Counted from the first letter of the stretch, positions 16,527-26,559 are shown. The stretch: DNA of 64,000 bases from Halioxenophilus aromaticivorans (GCF_042850945.1 NZ_AP031496.1:3038001-3102000); one strand, 5' to 3'. Translations and numbers: made by a program. Notes: generated from the letters alone by a model not told the origin.

Positions 16527-17558
16527 CTAATCAAAGGGAGAACTGTTCGTGCGTAGAGCCAGCCTATTGGTTAGCTCATCAAAGACGGGTTCAGGAATAT
16601 TGGCCTGGACTTTTAAATACCACCAATTATCTGCAGCGAAGGCGGCGCATTTTACGGCATCTTTTTCCGTCATCACCACGGTGCGCCCACCATATTCGGC
16701 AAAGTCTTGTGCAGTAAACTGGTGATGATCTGCAAAGGCGGTAGAATCAAATGGCAAGGCGAGCGCTGTTAGAGTGTCGAAAAAACGTTGTGGGTTGCCA
16801 ATGGCGGCCACCGCGCACAGCGAGCCATTGGCCGTGAGTGATTGCAACGGCAATCGCTCGCCGGTTTTGACATTAACCCAGTGTACCGGCGTTAAGGTAA
16901 ACACCACTGCGTTGTTGTAAAGCGGCTCTCCCGTTGTGGACAATCCATTCTGCAACACCAAATCTACCTGGGTTAATCGTTGTTCCGGTTCGCGTAAAGG
17001 GCCAACGGGTAGACAGTGCTTATTGCCCAAACCACGCTTACCATCAATAACGGCGATCTCTATTGCTCTGGGCAAACCGTAATGTTGCAAGCCATCGTCA
17101 CTGATCACAATGTCGACATCGAAATGCTCAGTGATGTAAAGCAACGCCTGCTTACGGTTCGGATCAATCACAACCGGGCATTGGCAAGCAAGCGCCAACA
17201 TTTTGGTCTCGTCACCGGATAGTGTCACGTCGGTATCGGCATCAACGGCCAAGGGGAATTGTTCGCTCTGCGAGCCATAGCCCCGCGAGATAATCCCCGG
17301 GCGTAAACCCTGTGATCTAAGCCATAACACCAAAGCCTGCACACAGGGTGTTTTACCTGTTCCGCCAACAGAGATATTGCCCACCACAATAACCGGAGGC
17401 GAATTGAGTTGCTTTATTCTGCGTTGAAAACGAGTGGCTACTACCCGCCGATACAAACACTCCAACGGCGCCAGGATTTGGGTCCAGCCGGGTTTATCCT
17501 GGTACCAGGATGCTTCTATGGCTGAGCGCATGGCTTGGCCCAAGGAGTTGCCGGCCAA
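16527..17558 (-). CDS. lpxK: Tetraacyldisaccharide 4'-kinase
   Basis: LpxK phosphorylates the 4' position of the lipid A disaccharide at the inner membrane to make lipid IVA. The 343-residue sequence contains the Walker A motif GNISVGGTGKT (60-70), the second conserved segment ISRGYGSQ, and DVDIVISDDGLQHYGL, which holds the conserved DDGxQH catalytic motif. Its start is five bases after the exbD stop. The gene lies in the exbB-exbD-lpxK-kdsB run known from pseudomonads, where an ExbB-like protein once annotated as TolQ-like sits beside lipid A genes. Confidence 0.95.
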   Translation of the reverse strand: MAGNSLGQAMRSAIEASWYQDKPGWTQILAPLECLYRRVVATRFQRRIKQLNSPPVIVVGNISVGGTGKTPCVQALVLWLRSQGLRPGIISRGYGSQSEQFPLAVDADTDVTLSGDETKMLALACQCPVVIDPNRKQALLYITEHFDVDIVISDDGLQHYGLPRAIEIAVIDGKRGLGNKHCLPVGPLREPEQRLTQVDLVLQNGLSTTGEPLYNNAVVFTLTPVHWVNVKTGERLPLQSLTANGSLCAVAAIGNPQRFFDTLTALALPFDSTAFADHHQFTAQDFAEYGGRTVVMTEKDAVKCAAFAADNWWYLKVQANIPEPVFDELTNRLALRTNSSPFD

Positions 17559-17563
17559 ACCGA

Positions 17564-17989
17564 TTAGTCGCTCGTATCTTTGGGTTGTCGCGTAGCAATA
17601 CTCAAATGGACAAAGCCCAGTTTTCCGGCAACGTCCATGGCAGTTACGACGGACTGATGGGGCGTAGCGGCATCCGCCGTGATGACCAAGGGCAAGGAGT
17701 TATCGCCTTCAGCGACCTGGGTTAACGCACGCTCCAATGTTTTGGGTTTCTGATTAACCAAAACATTGCCATTGATGGAATAAGAACCGTCTTTTGCGAT
17801 GACAATATCGATGGTCTGCGGCTGTTCCTGGGCTGGCTTAGCACTGGCCTCTGGCAGATCCACAGTTAAGTGGGTCTCTTTGGTAAAAGTGGTAGAAACC
17901 ATAAAAAATATTAACAGCAAAAAAACAACATCAATCAGAGGCGTTAGATTAATGCTGTCTTCGTCTTTTGTTTGACGTTTAAATTTCAC
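17564..17989 (-). CDS. exbD: ExbD/TolR-family energy transducer subunit
   Basis: This 141-residue protein has one N-terminal membrane segment (about 17-35) carrying the conserved proton-path aspartate D20 in TPLIDVVFLLLIFF, followed by a periplasmic domain. That is the ExbD/TolR plan: with ExbB/TolQ it converts proton-motive force into motion. No tonB or tolA is adjacent. In the lpxK context the pair is sometimes suspected of serving envelope biogenesis, but the sequence does not show the partner. It starts ten bases after exbB ends. Confidence 0.9.
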   Translation of the reverse strand: MKFKRQTKDEDSINLTPLIDVVFLLLIFFMVSTTFTKETHLTVDLPEASAKPAQEQPQTIDIVIAKDGSYSINGNVLVNQKPKTLERALTQVAEGDNSLPLVITADAATPHQSVVTAMDVAGKLGFVHLSIATRQPKDTSD

Positions 17990-17999
17990 GCAGCTCTAC

Positions 18000-18626
18000 C
18001 TACACCACTTTAACATCGACTTTGCGATCGCCATGAATCGCATCCACCAGTTTTACGGCCTCTTGCTCCATGGTGACGACCAGCGAATCTACCCGACGCT
18101 GGAAAAACCGGTGGGCAATCATGGCGGGGATGGCGACGCACAAGCCCGCCGCGGTGGTAATTAGCGCTTGTGAGATACCGCCGGCTAGTGCACCGGTGTT
18201 ACCCGTACCTTGCACCATAATAGCGGTGAACACTTCAATCATACCAAACACGGTACCGAGCAAACCCAGTAACGGGGTAACGGCCGCAATAGTACCCAGA
18301 ACTGACAAATAACGTTCCATATCGTGGACAACGCTACTAGCCGCTTCCTCGATGCTGTCTTTCATTACATCACGGCCATGGCGGGAATTGCTGATTCCGG
18401 CGGCCAAAATCGTCCCTAAAGCAGAGCCTTGCTTCAGTTGCTTAAGAGATTCCACGTCCAATTGTTTGGCTCGAATGTTATTCCAAACCTCACCCAACAA
18501 ATTTTTGGGGGCAATTTTATCTGGGTTTAAAGTCCAAAACCGCTCCAAACTGACGCCAACCACAGCCAAAGAACACAGCAAAATGGGCAACATCAACCAG
18601 CCGCCAGCGGCAATAATTTCAAACAC
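18000..18626 (-). CDS. exbB: ExbB/TolQ/MotA-family proton channel protein
   Basis: The 208-residue protein has three membrane segments: about 8-28, a second around 110-135 within LGTIAAVTPLLGLLGTVFGM, and a third around 150-175. The conserved TPLLGLLGTVxGMI and the AxAxP-rich third helix are signature features of ExbB/TolQ channels. It forms a two-gene unit with the following exbD. comEC lies upstream on the same strand, 145 bases away. Confidence 0.92.
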   Translation of the reverse strand: MFEIIAAGGWLMLPILLCSLAVVGVSLERFWTLNPDKIAPKNLLGEVWNNIRAKQLDVESLKQLKQGSALGTILAAGISNSRHGRDVMKDSIEEAASSVVHDMERYLSVLGTIAAVTPLLGLLGTVFGMIEVFTAIMVQGTGNTGALAGGISQALITTAAGLCVAIPAMIAHRFFQRRVDSLVVTMEQEAVKLVDAIHGDRKVDVKVV

Positions 18627-18771
18627 AAAACTCTCCTAGCTTCGTTCGGTAAAGGGCTTGCTTCAACCCCTTTAGCATAGCCAAAATCCATTCAAAAGTG
18701 GCCATCAGCAACGCCGATGGGCCGATTTCTCGGGGCAGAACTGTAGCACAATGGTAAAAATGAGCACAGCG

Positions 18772-21288
18772 TCACTCAAACCAAAAGCGCTGACGCTCTC
18801 CACGCAACCCATAAGCATCAAAATTTCCGTCAGATTGCCATACGAATTGAATGGCGCCATGCTTGGCGGTATTCCAGATAGTGGCATCCGTGAGCTCGCG
18901 ATAGCGGTTTAGAACACGCGGATTGGGGTGCCCGTACCGATTGTGATAACCCGTACTAAACACCACATGTTGAGGCTTGAATGCCATGATAAATCGATGG
19001 CTGGAGGACGACTTAGAACCATGATGAGGGGCAACCAAAACCGTGAGCGGCTGAGCCAGCTGGGCAACCAATTGCCACTCCACCGCTTTCGATATATCTC
19101 CCGTCAACAGAACGCGGTGTTCGCCCCATTCAATTAAAAGCACACAGGATCGGTCATTTGAATTTTCCGAAGCTATTTGGGCGGGTTCGGGCCAAAGGAA
19201 ACTGAAATCGACACTCTGATGCGTAGACAACTGCCACTTCCAGTTTTGGCCTCTGTGGCAAGCATCGACACGCCATGGCAGTCGGTGCGGCTCGCCACTG
19301 TGTACCACTGAAGCCTTAAACTGTTGGGCTATTTGCTGTGCGCCGGAAGCGTGGTCAGCATCACCATGACTGACTACCAAGTGGTCAATACTGTGGCTGC
19401 CAGACCAATGTAAAAACGGGCTCAATATGTCCGTTGCGGCAAGAAAATCTTCGCTAAAGCGAGGCCCGGTATCAAACACCATAGTTCTACCGTGTGCTTG
19501 TAAAACATGCACAGACCCCTGCCCCACATCTAACACGGTTAGACGCACCGTGAAATCAGGCTCTGGATTACTGGTCACCAGTGCTATCGCGGCGCTAAGG
19601 CACACCAGCTTTAAAACACGGGGCAGTACCGGCAGCACTGTACAGGCAACTAATAATCCCAACAGCAGCCACTGCCACCATGGAATCCATTCCGCTGCAA
19701 CCGGTGCTAGCAACCCATGGTTCTCCATCGCCACTAGCTTTGACAGCACATGGGTATAGCCTTCCAATGTTCTCCATAGCAATTGCATTGCCCAAACAGC
19801 AACGCCGTACACCCAGTAGAAAAGGCTCGCCAGCACCTCAAAACAGCTCATTACGGCGGCGAGGAGCGACACCGGCACAAGACAAACAGACACAAATGGA
19901 ATGGCCACCAAATTAATTATAGGAGACACAAAGTTAAGCGAGCCGGTGGCTAGGGCTACCGGAAAGAGCATGGCAATAAAGATGGATAACTGCATTTTAA
20001 CAGCACCAATCCACGCGGAATGTTTGTTCACCGTGGAGACCACACTGAGAATGGTCGCAACCACAGCAAAGGACAACCAAAAACCCTGGCTATGCCCCGC
20101 CAATGGATCGATGATCAAAACCAGTACAACGGCCAACCAGAAGCCCAACCACGGGTTTCTCGACCAACCAAACAACCAAAATACATTGGCCACAACCACC
20201 ATGACCAACGCCCGTTGAGTGGGCAGGCTAAACCCGGCCAGTAGTGCGTAGAACAGCGCCAAAGCGACGGAGCTAAGAGAGGGTATATATTGGCGAAACA
20301 CCGGTCGGCCCACACTGAGCAAACGTGCTACTAGGCCGCCCAACCAATAGCCGAGCCCAGCCACGATGCTGATATGCAGGCCAGAAACAATCAGCAGGTG
20401 CAGTGTTCCGGTCAGTTGTAACAACTGCCATTGATCCTGGGATAGATAGGATTTATCACCCAGTACCAGCGCGATTAATGCGCCAGCTACGGCGGATTGT
20501 TCATCGCTATTCGCTTCGACTTGGTCGCGAGACCCGCGCTGCTGACTGGCCATCAGAAACTGGTTTCTGATGGCTAAACGTAGGCTGTCTATGCCATAAC
20601 GATTCCCTTGGCTGGCGGACGCGGACGCTTCAGCAGCAACGGTAACCAGCTCAGTGGCTCGCCCCACCGCACTGTAACCAGAACTTAATAACCAACGCTG
20701 ATAATCGAATCCCTTGGGGTTTACTAGGCCTCTAGGCACCCTCAACTTTGCCCGCAGAGACACCTTGCGCCCTGGGTGTAGCCATGAGGTATCTAGGTCG
20801 TCTTTGTTGACCCAAACCAAGCTGAGCCGTTGACCGTGCAGGCGATTCAACGAACATTGTGAGTTAGAACTTGCCAGATTGGGCTCGGCGGATAGGTTGT
20901 GGGCGATTAAATCGAAATGCCACTGGCTCACGGAAGGATCAAACGCTGAGGGCGCTCTATTGGGCAGGCCCGCCACCGCCCCCGTAAGGTCAACGACTTG
21001 ATTGTCGTAGCACTTAGGTAGCTGCTTGGATACTAATTGAGAGCAGGAAAAGTAGGCCGCGCACAGGCCAAAGAGCGCGCCGACGAGAAGAAGCAATGTT
21101 CGCTTAACAACCCACCAACGCTGCCCTAATGGGTGCAACCACAAGAAAAGACTCAGTAATATGACTACTATTACAACAACCAACAAAATAGCGGGCAGCC
21201 ATGCCAACGTCGGCAGATAGCTCACAGAGAGCATGGCAATAGATACTGCCAGCGCAATAGCCTTCATAATAGATAGTTTATAGATCAT
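18772..21288 (-). CDS. comEC: ComEC/Rec2 DNA internalisation protein
   Basis: ComEC forms the inner-membrane channel for single-stranded DNA during natural transformation. The 838-residue protein shows the full plan: several N-terminal membrane segments with a DUF4131-like domain, a central Competence domain of about seven to ten helices (roughly 260-520, containing TLHLLIVSGLHISIVAGLGY and GFSLPTQRALVM), and a C-terminal metallo-beta-lactamase-like domain with SHGDADHASG near residue 640 and APHHGS further on. The frame is intact. An in-frame ATG seven codons later is an alternative start. Its presence suggests, but does not prove, competence. It precedes exbB as in pseudomonads. Confidence 0.95.
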   Translation of the reverse strand: MIYKLSIMKAIALAVSIAMLSVSYLPTLAWLPAILLVVVIVVILLSLFLWLHPLGQRWWVVKRTLLLLVGALFGLCAAYFSCSQLVSKQLPKCYDNQVVDLTGAVAGLPNRAPSAFDPSVSQWHFDLIAHNLSAEPNLASSNSQCSLNRLHGQRLSLVWVNKDDLDTSWLHPGRKVSLRAKLRVPRGLVNPKGFDYQRWLLSSGYSAVGRATELVTVAAEASASASQGNRYGIDSLRLAIRNQFLMASQQRGSRDQVEANSDEQSAVAGALIALVLGDKSYLSQDQWQLLQLTGTLHLLIVSGLHISIVAGLGYWLGGLVARLLSVGRPVFRQYIPSLSSVALALFYALLAGFSLPTQRALVMVVVANVFWLFGWSRNPWLGFWLAVVLVLIIDPLAGHSQGFWLSFAVVATILSVVSTVNKHSAWIGAVKMQLSIFIAMLFPVALATGSLNFVSPIINLVAIPFVSVCLVPVSLLAAVMSCFEVLASLFYWVYGVAVWAMQLLWRTLEGYTHVLSKLVAMENHGLLAPVAAEWIPWWQWLLLGLLVACTVLPVLPRVLKLVCLSAAIALVTSNPEPDFTVRLTVLDVGQGSVHVLQAHGRTMVFDTGPRFSEDFLAATDILSPFLHWSGSHSIDHLVVSHGDADHASGAQQIAQQFKASVVHSGEPHRLPWRVDACHRGQNWKWQLSTHQSVDFSFLWPEPAQIASENSNDRSCVLLIEWGEHRVLLTGDISKAVEWQLVAQLAQPLTVLVAPHHGSKSSSSHRFIMAFKPQHVVFSTGYHNRYGHPNPRVLNRYRELTDATIWNTAKHGAIQFVWQSDGNFDAYGLRGERQRFWFE

Positions 21289-21439
21289 CCATGACAGCAG
21301 GCATTATCAACCAAGCACTGGCTTCAAACCCAGCACTGGCTCGCAAATCCACAAACAATAGTTCGACGAATTACCAACTAGAGCCCAGCGACATTTGGCG
21401 GCATAATACGCGCCCTTTCGCTAGGCCTAACCGACCTCC

Positions 21440-21964
21440 ATGCCCCGAAAACTGCTAAAACGCTGGATTCCCAGTCCAGACCAACTTCAGCAAAAGCAGT
21501 CTAATTCCGTCTGGGGTAAGTTGTGGCAGGACCCAAATCTATTCCATTTGAATCGCCACTCGGTATCCGTGGCGTTCTTCCTTGGGCTGTTTATTGCATT
21601 TATACCCGCGCCAGGCCAAATGGCTTTGGGCGCGTTTTGCGCTTGGTTTTTTCGCTGTAACCTACCAATAACCCTAGCGCTGATTTGGGTGAGCAACCCG
21701 TTAACCATGGCGCCGATATTCTTCTTCACCTACAAACTGGGCACCTGGATTTTAGACACGCCGGTACGTACGGTGGAGAGCGGATTCAATTGGCAGTGGA
21801 TCACCACCGAAATCAGCTTAATTTGGCAGCCTTTATTAGTTGGCTCACTGTTAACAGGGTTATTTTGCGGATGTTTAGGCTATACCACCATTAAAGTGTT
21901 TTGGCGCTGGTATGTGATTCGTAATTGGCACCGCAGGCAGCGTGCCAGGTCACAACAAAAATAG
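21440..21964 (+). CDS. DUF2062 membrane protein
   Basis: The 174-residue protein matches the DUF2062 family: a basic N-terminus with MPRKLLKRWIPSP, then two or more hydrophobic segments, with the characteristic FLGLFIAFIPAPGQM (around 48-62) and LIWVSNPLTMAPIFFFTYKLG (around 83-103). Function is unknown. It is transcribed toward lolE and away from comEC, the same position as in Pseudomonas. The Shine-Dalgarno match is weak, but no other start fits better. Confidence 0.85.
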   Translation: MPRKLLKRWIPSPDQLQQKQSNSVWGKLWQDPNLFHLNRHSVSVAFFLGLFIAFIPAPGQMALGAFCAWFFRCNLPITLALIWVSNPLTMAPIFFFTYKLGTWILDTPVRTVESGFNWQWITTEISLIWQPLLVGSLLTGLFCGCLGYTTIKVFWRWYVIRNWHRRQRARSQQK

Positions 21965-21982
21965 TGCGATTATTTAGCGCGA

Positions 21983-23236
21983 CTAATCGTAACGCAGCGC
22001 ATCAGCCGGCTGCACTCGGCTGGCCCGCCATGCGGGATACAGCGAGGCCAAAACGCTCAACGCTAGGGCTGTGATGCCAATAAACGCTATATCAGACCAG
22101 CGGTTATCGATGGGTAAATAGCTCACAGGGTAGATTTCTGAAGTGAGCAATTTGCTGCCAAACAAGGCTTCTATCCAGCCCACCACAGTGGCGGCCACTT
22201 GGGTCAAGGCCATGCCAACCACCAATCCCAGGGCGGTTCCAACGCAACCTATCAAAAGGCCTTGCACCATAAAGATCGATAAAATTTGTTTTGGGCTGGT
22301 GCCAAGCGTACGCAGAATCGCAATATTGCCTTGTTTCTCAACCACGGCCAGCACCAATGTGGATACTACATTGAATACTGCAATACCGATGATCAACACC
22401 AGCAGCAGCCAAACCAAGTTACTGGACATTTGCACGGCGTGATAAAGATTACCGTGTGTCCGGGTCCAATCGCTGGAGTAATAACCAAACGGTAGAGCCG
22501 AAACAACCTCGCGGGCCAGCTGTGGCGCCTGGAATAAATCGTCCAACCGCAACCGAATGCCACTCACATTGCCGCCCACGGTGCTCAACTCAGCGGCACT
22601 CGCCAGGCCCATAAGGCCCATTCCTTGATCCAGCTCAGTACCCGTTCTTAACAGGCCCGCTAAGCGTAGATATTTCACGCCCGCCGAGCGACCGCCGCCA
22701 TTGGGTTTAGGCACCACCAGCGAAAAAGTGTCACCCACGCTGAGTGATAATTTTGCAGCCAGGTCAGCCCCCAAAATGATTGATGACGGATCCTGGCTGA
22801 CCTGATCCAGTAATTCTGGATCTACGAACAGCTCCAAATGAGAAACCGTTGTTTCCAGCTCGGGCTCAATACCGTAAACCAAAACCGGTTGCACCAATCC
22901 ATTGTGGCTAATCATACCCTCTAGCTGCACAAAGGGAGACGCAGCAACCACGCCTTGGGCTTGTGGTAAAGCGGTAATGTCTGCCAATGTTTGCTGCCAG
23001 TTGTCTATACCATCGCGGTGATAAATGGATACCTGCGGTACTACGGAGAGTATTTTGGTTCGCAACTCTCGATCAAAACCATTCATCACTGCCACCACCA
23101 ACACCAGCAGTGCTACGCCCAACGCCAGCCCAGCGGTTGAGATGGAGGTTATAAAGCTCATCAACTTGCTGCCGCGCCCGGCGCTGGAAAATCGATAGCC
23201 TATAAACCAGGGCAGCACCACACGGCCTTTGCTCAT
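21983..23236 (-). CDS. lolE: Lipoprotein-releasing ABC transporter permease LolE
   Basis: LolC, LolD and LolE extract outer-membrane lipoproteins from the inner membrane and pass them to LolA. This 417-residue permease has the LolC/E plan: an N-terminal helix (ALGVALLVLVVAVMNGF around 35-51), a large periplasmic domain, and three C-terminal helices. NGFDRELRTKIL is typical of the family. It is assigned to LolE because it is third in the lolC-lolD-lolE order. Its ATG overlaps the lolD stop by four bases, pointing to translational coupling. Which paralogue is functionally C and which is E cannot be proved from sequence alone. Confidence 0.92.
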   Translation of the reverse strand: MSKGRVVLPWFIGYRFSSAGRGSKLMSFITSISTAGLALGVALLVLVVAVMNGFDRELRTKILSVVPQVSIYHRDGIDNWQQTLADITALPQAQGVVAASPFVQLEGMISHNGLVQPVLVYGIEPELETTVSHLELFVDPELLDQVSQDPSSIILGADLAAKLSLSVGDTFSLVVPKPNGGGRSAGVKYLRLAGLLRTGTELDQGMGLMGLASAAELSTVGGNVSGIRLRLDDLFQAPQLAREVVSALPFGYYSSDWTRTHGNLYHAVQMSSNLVWLLLVLIIGIAVFNVVSTLVLAVVEKQGNIAILRTLGTSPKQILSIFMVQGLLIGCVGTALGLVVGMALTQVAATVVGWIEALFGSKLLTSEIYPVSYLPIDNRWSDIAFIGITALALSVLASLYPAWRASRVQPADALRYD

Positions 23237-23952
23237 GATACGGTACCCACTGCTGGTACAAACGATCCATCAGCCAAGAACAACGTTCGATCCATGCTGC
23301 TGGCCAACTGTTCGTCGTGGGTAACGATGACAAAACTGGTGTTAAGGCGCTGGTTTAAGCCGGCCATTAAATCCTGAATGGACTTGGCGGTTCTGGTATC
23401 TAAATTGCCGGTGGGCTCATCCATAAACACCACCCGAGGGTTGGTTACCAACGCCCTGGCAATGGCCACCCGCTGGCGCTCGCCGCCAGATAATTCGGCG
23501 GGTTTATGCCGACCGCGGTTACTCAAGCCAACATCATCCAAAATAGCCTGGGCGCGCTGTTTGGCTTCGGGCTTTGCGCAGCCGCCGATGAGCATCGGCA
23601 TCATGACGTTTTCTAGCGCGGTGAATTCTGGCAAGAGATGATGAAACTGATAAACAAACCCCATGTACTGGTTACGTAATGTTCCGCGCTGCTTTTCGTT
23701 TAACTCATTTAGAAAGTTATCCAGCAATTGGACTTCGCCGGACGAAGGTAAATCTAACCCGCCCAGAATATTGAGTAACGTCGACTTGCCCGCGCCAGAG
23801 GCACCGACAATGGCGACCGTCTCACCGGCACCAATGGTCAAATCGATACCATTTAACACCCTGACCTCTTGCGGGCCTTGACGGTAGGTTTTTACTAAAC
23901 GCCGGCAGGCTAAAACCGTTGATGGTTTGGCGTTTTGAGGAGTATCAGTCAT
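23233..23952 (-). CDS. lolD: Lipoprotein-releasing ABC transporter ATPase LolD
   Basis: LolD is the cytoplasmic ATPase of the LolCDE complex. The start is placed at ATG 23950-23952, giving 239 residues beginning MTDTPQNAK. It overlaps the lolC stop by eight bases, normal for coupled genes; a longer frame to 24018 adds a non-homologous 22-residue extension inside lolC. Motifs are complete: Walker A GASGAGKST, Q-loop FVYQFHHLLPEF, signature LSGGERQRVAIARAL, Walker B VVFMDEPTGNLD and the switch histidine VTHDE. Confidence 0.95.
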   Translation of the reverse strand: MTDTPQNAKPSTVLACRRLVKTYRQGPQEVRVLNGIDLTIGAGETVAIVGASGAGKSTLLNILGGLDLPSSGEVQLLDNFLNELNEKQRGTLRNQYMGFVYQFHHLLPEFTALENVMMPMLIGGCAKPEAKQRAQAILDDVGLSNRGRHKPAELSGGERQRVAIARALVTNPRVVFMDEPTGNLDTRTAKSIQDLMAGLNQRLNTSFVIVTHDEQLASSMDRTLFLADGSFVPAVGTVS

Positions 23953-25207
23953 ATCGAAGCGCTTCTGCGGGGTGAATTTTTGCGGCTTGGTAAGCGGGAT
24001 ATACGGTTGCAATAACACTCATTGCTAGGCCAGCAGTGGCCACAATTAAGGTGTCTTGCCAACGCCATACCGATGGCAATTTGGAAACAAAATAAACGTT
24101 GGGATCGAACAGATTGGTGTGCGTGATGGATTCGACCCAGCCGACAATATCACCGATGTAAATCCCTACCAGAGACCCAAGTGCACAGCCAGTAACAATA
24201 CCAATAACCCCCACCGCTGTTCCTTGGGCCATAAACGTCAACATCACTTGTGCAGGCGCCATGCCCATAGTTCGTAAAACGGCGATATTGGAACGCTTAT
24301 CGGACACCATCAGCACAAGACTGGTGATGATGTTAAATGCGGCCACCGCAACGATGATCATCAACAGAGAACCCACCACTACTTTTTCCATCTTAACCGC
24401 TTGGAATAAAGCACCTTGTGTTTGGCTCCAGTCCTTAGCGGTTATCTCACCCGCGTCTTTGCCTGCCAATTGATTTTCTATGGCCGCCATTGTCTGCTGG
24501 GCTGAATAGAGGTCTAGAGTTTTTACCCGCAAGCCGTCTGCCGCGCGCGCTCGTCGGTATAGCTTTTGTGCGTCTTGCAGGTTAATTAACGCAAGGCTTT
24601 GATCCTGCTTGGCGCCTACCTCAAATACACCGACCACGGTCATACGCTTTTGCCGGGGAAAAGCGCCTGCCGGAGTAATACTTACTTGGGGCAACACCAA
24701 CACGACCTTATCGCCGGTGGTGACTCCTAAATAGCGGGCCAATAAGCGGCCAATCACAATACCGTAGCCACCGGGTTGTAGGGCATCCAAACTGCCCACT
24801 AACATCTTCTCGGCCACCTGAGAGACGCTAGCTTCGGCCACAGGCTCAATGCCTTGCACCTGAATACCTTGAATACCGTAGCTGCGTGTTAGCAAGCCAA
24901 AGCCTTCAATGTACGGCGCCGAGGCGACTACGCCAGGAACTTCATCCACATGCTTGCTCAACCCGGCCCAATCATCCACGCCGCCGGGCTGTTCTACAAA
25001 ACCGTGGGGTACAACACTCAAAATGCGGCGTTTGATCTGGTCATCAAATCCATTCATAACCGACAGCACAACCACCAGTGCGAAACAGCCAAAAGCCATG
25101 CCCAGAAGAGAAAAAATAGAAACAAAACTGATGAACTGATTTCTACGTTTGGCCTTGAGATATCGCAACCCGATAAACAGTGGCAGGGGTAGTCCGAGGG
25201 CACTCAT
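23945..25207 (-). CDS. lolC: Lipoprotein-releasing ABC transporter permease LolC
   Basis: This is the first gene of the lolCDE operon. I place the start at ATG 25205-25207, giving 420 residues beginning MSALGLPLPLFIGLRYL, which aligns with known LolC/LolE N-termini. A longer frame to 25270 adds 21 residues without homology. The first membrane helix contains ALVVVLSVMNGFDDQ, followed by ILSVVPHGFVE, a large periplasmic domain, and three C-terminal helices ending in LYPAYQAA-like (VYPAYQAAKIHPAEAL) sequence. The NGF and PHG elements look as much like E. coli LolE as LolC; position in the operon decided the name. Confidence 0.9.
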   Translation of the reverse strand: MSALGLPLPLFIGLRYLKAKRRNQFISFVSIFSLLGMAFGCFALVVVLSVMNGFDDQIKRRILSVVPHGFVEQPGGVDDWAGLSKHVDEVPGVVASAPYIEGFGLLTRSYGIQGIQVQGIEPVAEASVSQVAEKMLVGSLDALQPGGYGIVIGRLLARYLGVTTGDKVVLVLPQVSITPAGAFPRQKRMTVVGVFEVGAKQDQSLALINLQDAQKLYRRARAADGLRVKTLDLYSAQQTMAAIENQLAGKDAGEITAKDWSQTQGALFQAVKMEKVVVGSLLMIIVAVAAFNIITSLVLMVSDKRSNIAVLRTMGMAPAQVMLTFMAQGTAVGVIGIVTGCALGSLVGIYIGDIVGWVESITHTNLFDPNVYFVSKLPSVWRWQDTLIVATAGLAMSVIATVYPAYQAAKIHPAEALRYD

Positions 25208-25492
25208 GGTTGTCTGATCCAAGAAAACGAATTGAAGGCTAGCTGCGGCCCGTTGAGCGCAGACCAGCAAAAGGTGAAGGAGTTAACAAGGTGCGCATTG
25301 CGAAGAGCATCATACCGGGTAATCACTTTTTGTCGATCTAGACATGCTATGCTTAAACTGTTTATCGTAACCGCACCACGATAAGGCGCATACGCATATG
25401 AGATGTGACTTAACCAATGGGTTTAAGCATTAAACTGAAAAAACTACAGATTAAAAAACACCAGACCAAGCCCCTGGAAGAACTACCGCCAA

Positions 25493-25804
25493 ATGAAAGC
25501 AAACATTGAAAAATTCCCTATATACGCGCTCATCTACGGCTGCCTAGGCGTTATGTCGCCCCTTGCTAATGCCGAAGCCGTGGCCATCCCTGTGGGCCAA
25601 CAAAGCCTGAATTCCAGCATAGCCGTGCCCCGGGCGGGCATGTCGAAGGCTCGCGTAGAGCAGCAGTTCGGCGCCCCAACCCACCGAGCCGCATCGGTAG
25701 GGGATCCGCCGATCTCCAGCTGGGAATACAGCGGTTTTACCGTTTATTTTGAGTATGACCGCGTGATCCACGCGGTGGTCAGCCATTCAAAGTCCAGCCG
25801 CTAG
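25493..25804 (+). CDS. Small exported protein, SmpA/OmlA-like fold (tentative)
   Basis: The 103-residue protein has an N-terminal signal peptide with a hydrophobic core (IYALIYGCLGVMSPLANA) and probable cleavage after LANAEA. The mature ~75 residues read RAGMSKARVEQQFGAP, then WEYSGFTVYFEYDRVIHAV, a pattern like the SmpA/OmlA (BamE-type) domain: GMs...V...lG.P, then strands ending in a hydrophobic pattern. There is no lipobox, so it should be periplasmic and soluble. It is divergent from lolC and convergent with dnaQ. The specific function is unknown. Confidence 0.7.
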   Translation: MKANIEKFPIYALIYGCLGVMSPLANAEAVAIPVGQQSLNSSIAVPRAGMSKARVEQQFGAPTHRAASVGDPPISSWEYSGFTVYFEYDRVIHAVVSHSKSSR

Positions 25805-25839
25805 TTAGGTTTCGCAACAGCTTACTGCGCCAAACTCCT

Positions 25840-26559
25840 TTAATGGGTTTGGCGCCAAAGCACCTCCCCACCCGATTGTTTAGCCACGGCGTCTAAAGCC
25901 TGTTCGTGGGCCGCCAACTCATCGGCGCTAGCCAAAATCACAGGAGTAGATTTGCGATCCGCGGCTAAACGTCGAATGGCAGATCCGCCAGAACTGTCGC
26001 TGTCAGAATTCTGGCTACCAGTGCCCAATCCAAGCGACGTCTGACCGCCCGTCATCAACAAATAAACGTCTGCTAGAATCTCGGAATCGAGCAATGCACC
26101 GTGTAACTCACGCGCGGAGTTATCTACAAAGTACCGCTTACACAAAGCATCCAAGTTATTTTTTTGGCCTGGATGTTTCTCGCGCGCCAGAGCAAGGGTA
26201 TCCACTACCGTACATACATCTAAAATTGACCCGAAATTGGGGTTGAGCAAGCGAAATTCGTGATCAATGAAGCCGATATCAAAGGGCGCGTTGTGAATGA
26301 CCAACTGAGCCCCTTTGACGAAAGCCAGAAATTCCTCGGCAACTTGGTTGAACCGAGGCTTATCGACCAAAAACTCGTTGGTGATGCCGTGCACATCAAT
26401 GGCTTCTTGCTCGACTTCACGCTCTGGGTTGATGTATTGGTGATAATGCCGGCTGGTCAACTTTCGACCAACCATCTCTACGCAACCAATTTCAATGATT
26501 TTGTGGCCTTGTTTCGGGTCGATACCTGTGGTTTCGGTATCCAGTACTATCTGTCTCAC
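25840..26559 (-). CDS. dnaQ: DNA polymerase III epsilon subunit (proofreading exonuclease)
   Basis: DnaQ supplies 3'-5' proofreading in the polymerase III core. The DEDDh exonuclease motifs are complete: ExoI LDTETTGID with D7 and E9, ExoII VIHNAPFDIGFID, and ExoIII HGALLDSEILADVYL with the catalytic His and Asp. A C-terminal ~60-residue tail after a Gly/Ser-rich linker would bind the alpha subunit. Length, 239 residues, is close to E. coli (243). It sits beside rnhA as in most gammaproteobacteria, but both genes here are on the same strand. Confidence 0.95.
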   Translation of the reverse strand: MRQIVLDTETTGIDPKQGHKIIEIGCVEMVGRKLTSRHYHQYINPEREVEQEAIDVHGITNEFLVDKPRFNQVAEEFLAFVKGAQLVIHNAPFDIGFIDHEFRLLNPNFGSILDVCTVVDTLALAREKHPGQKNNLDALCKRYFVDNSARELHGALLDSEILADVYLLMTGGQTSLGLGTGSQNSDSDSSGGSAIRRLAADRKSTPVILASADELAAHEQALDAVAKQSGGEVLWRQTH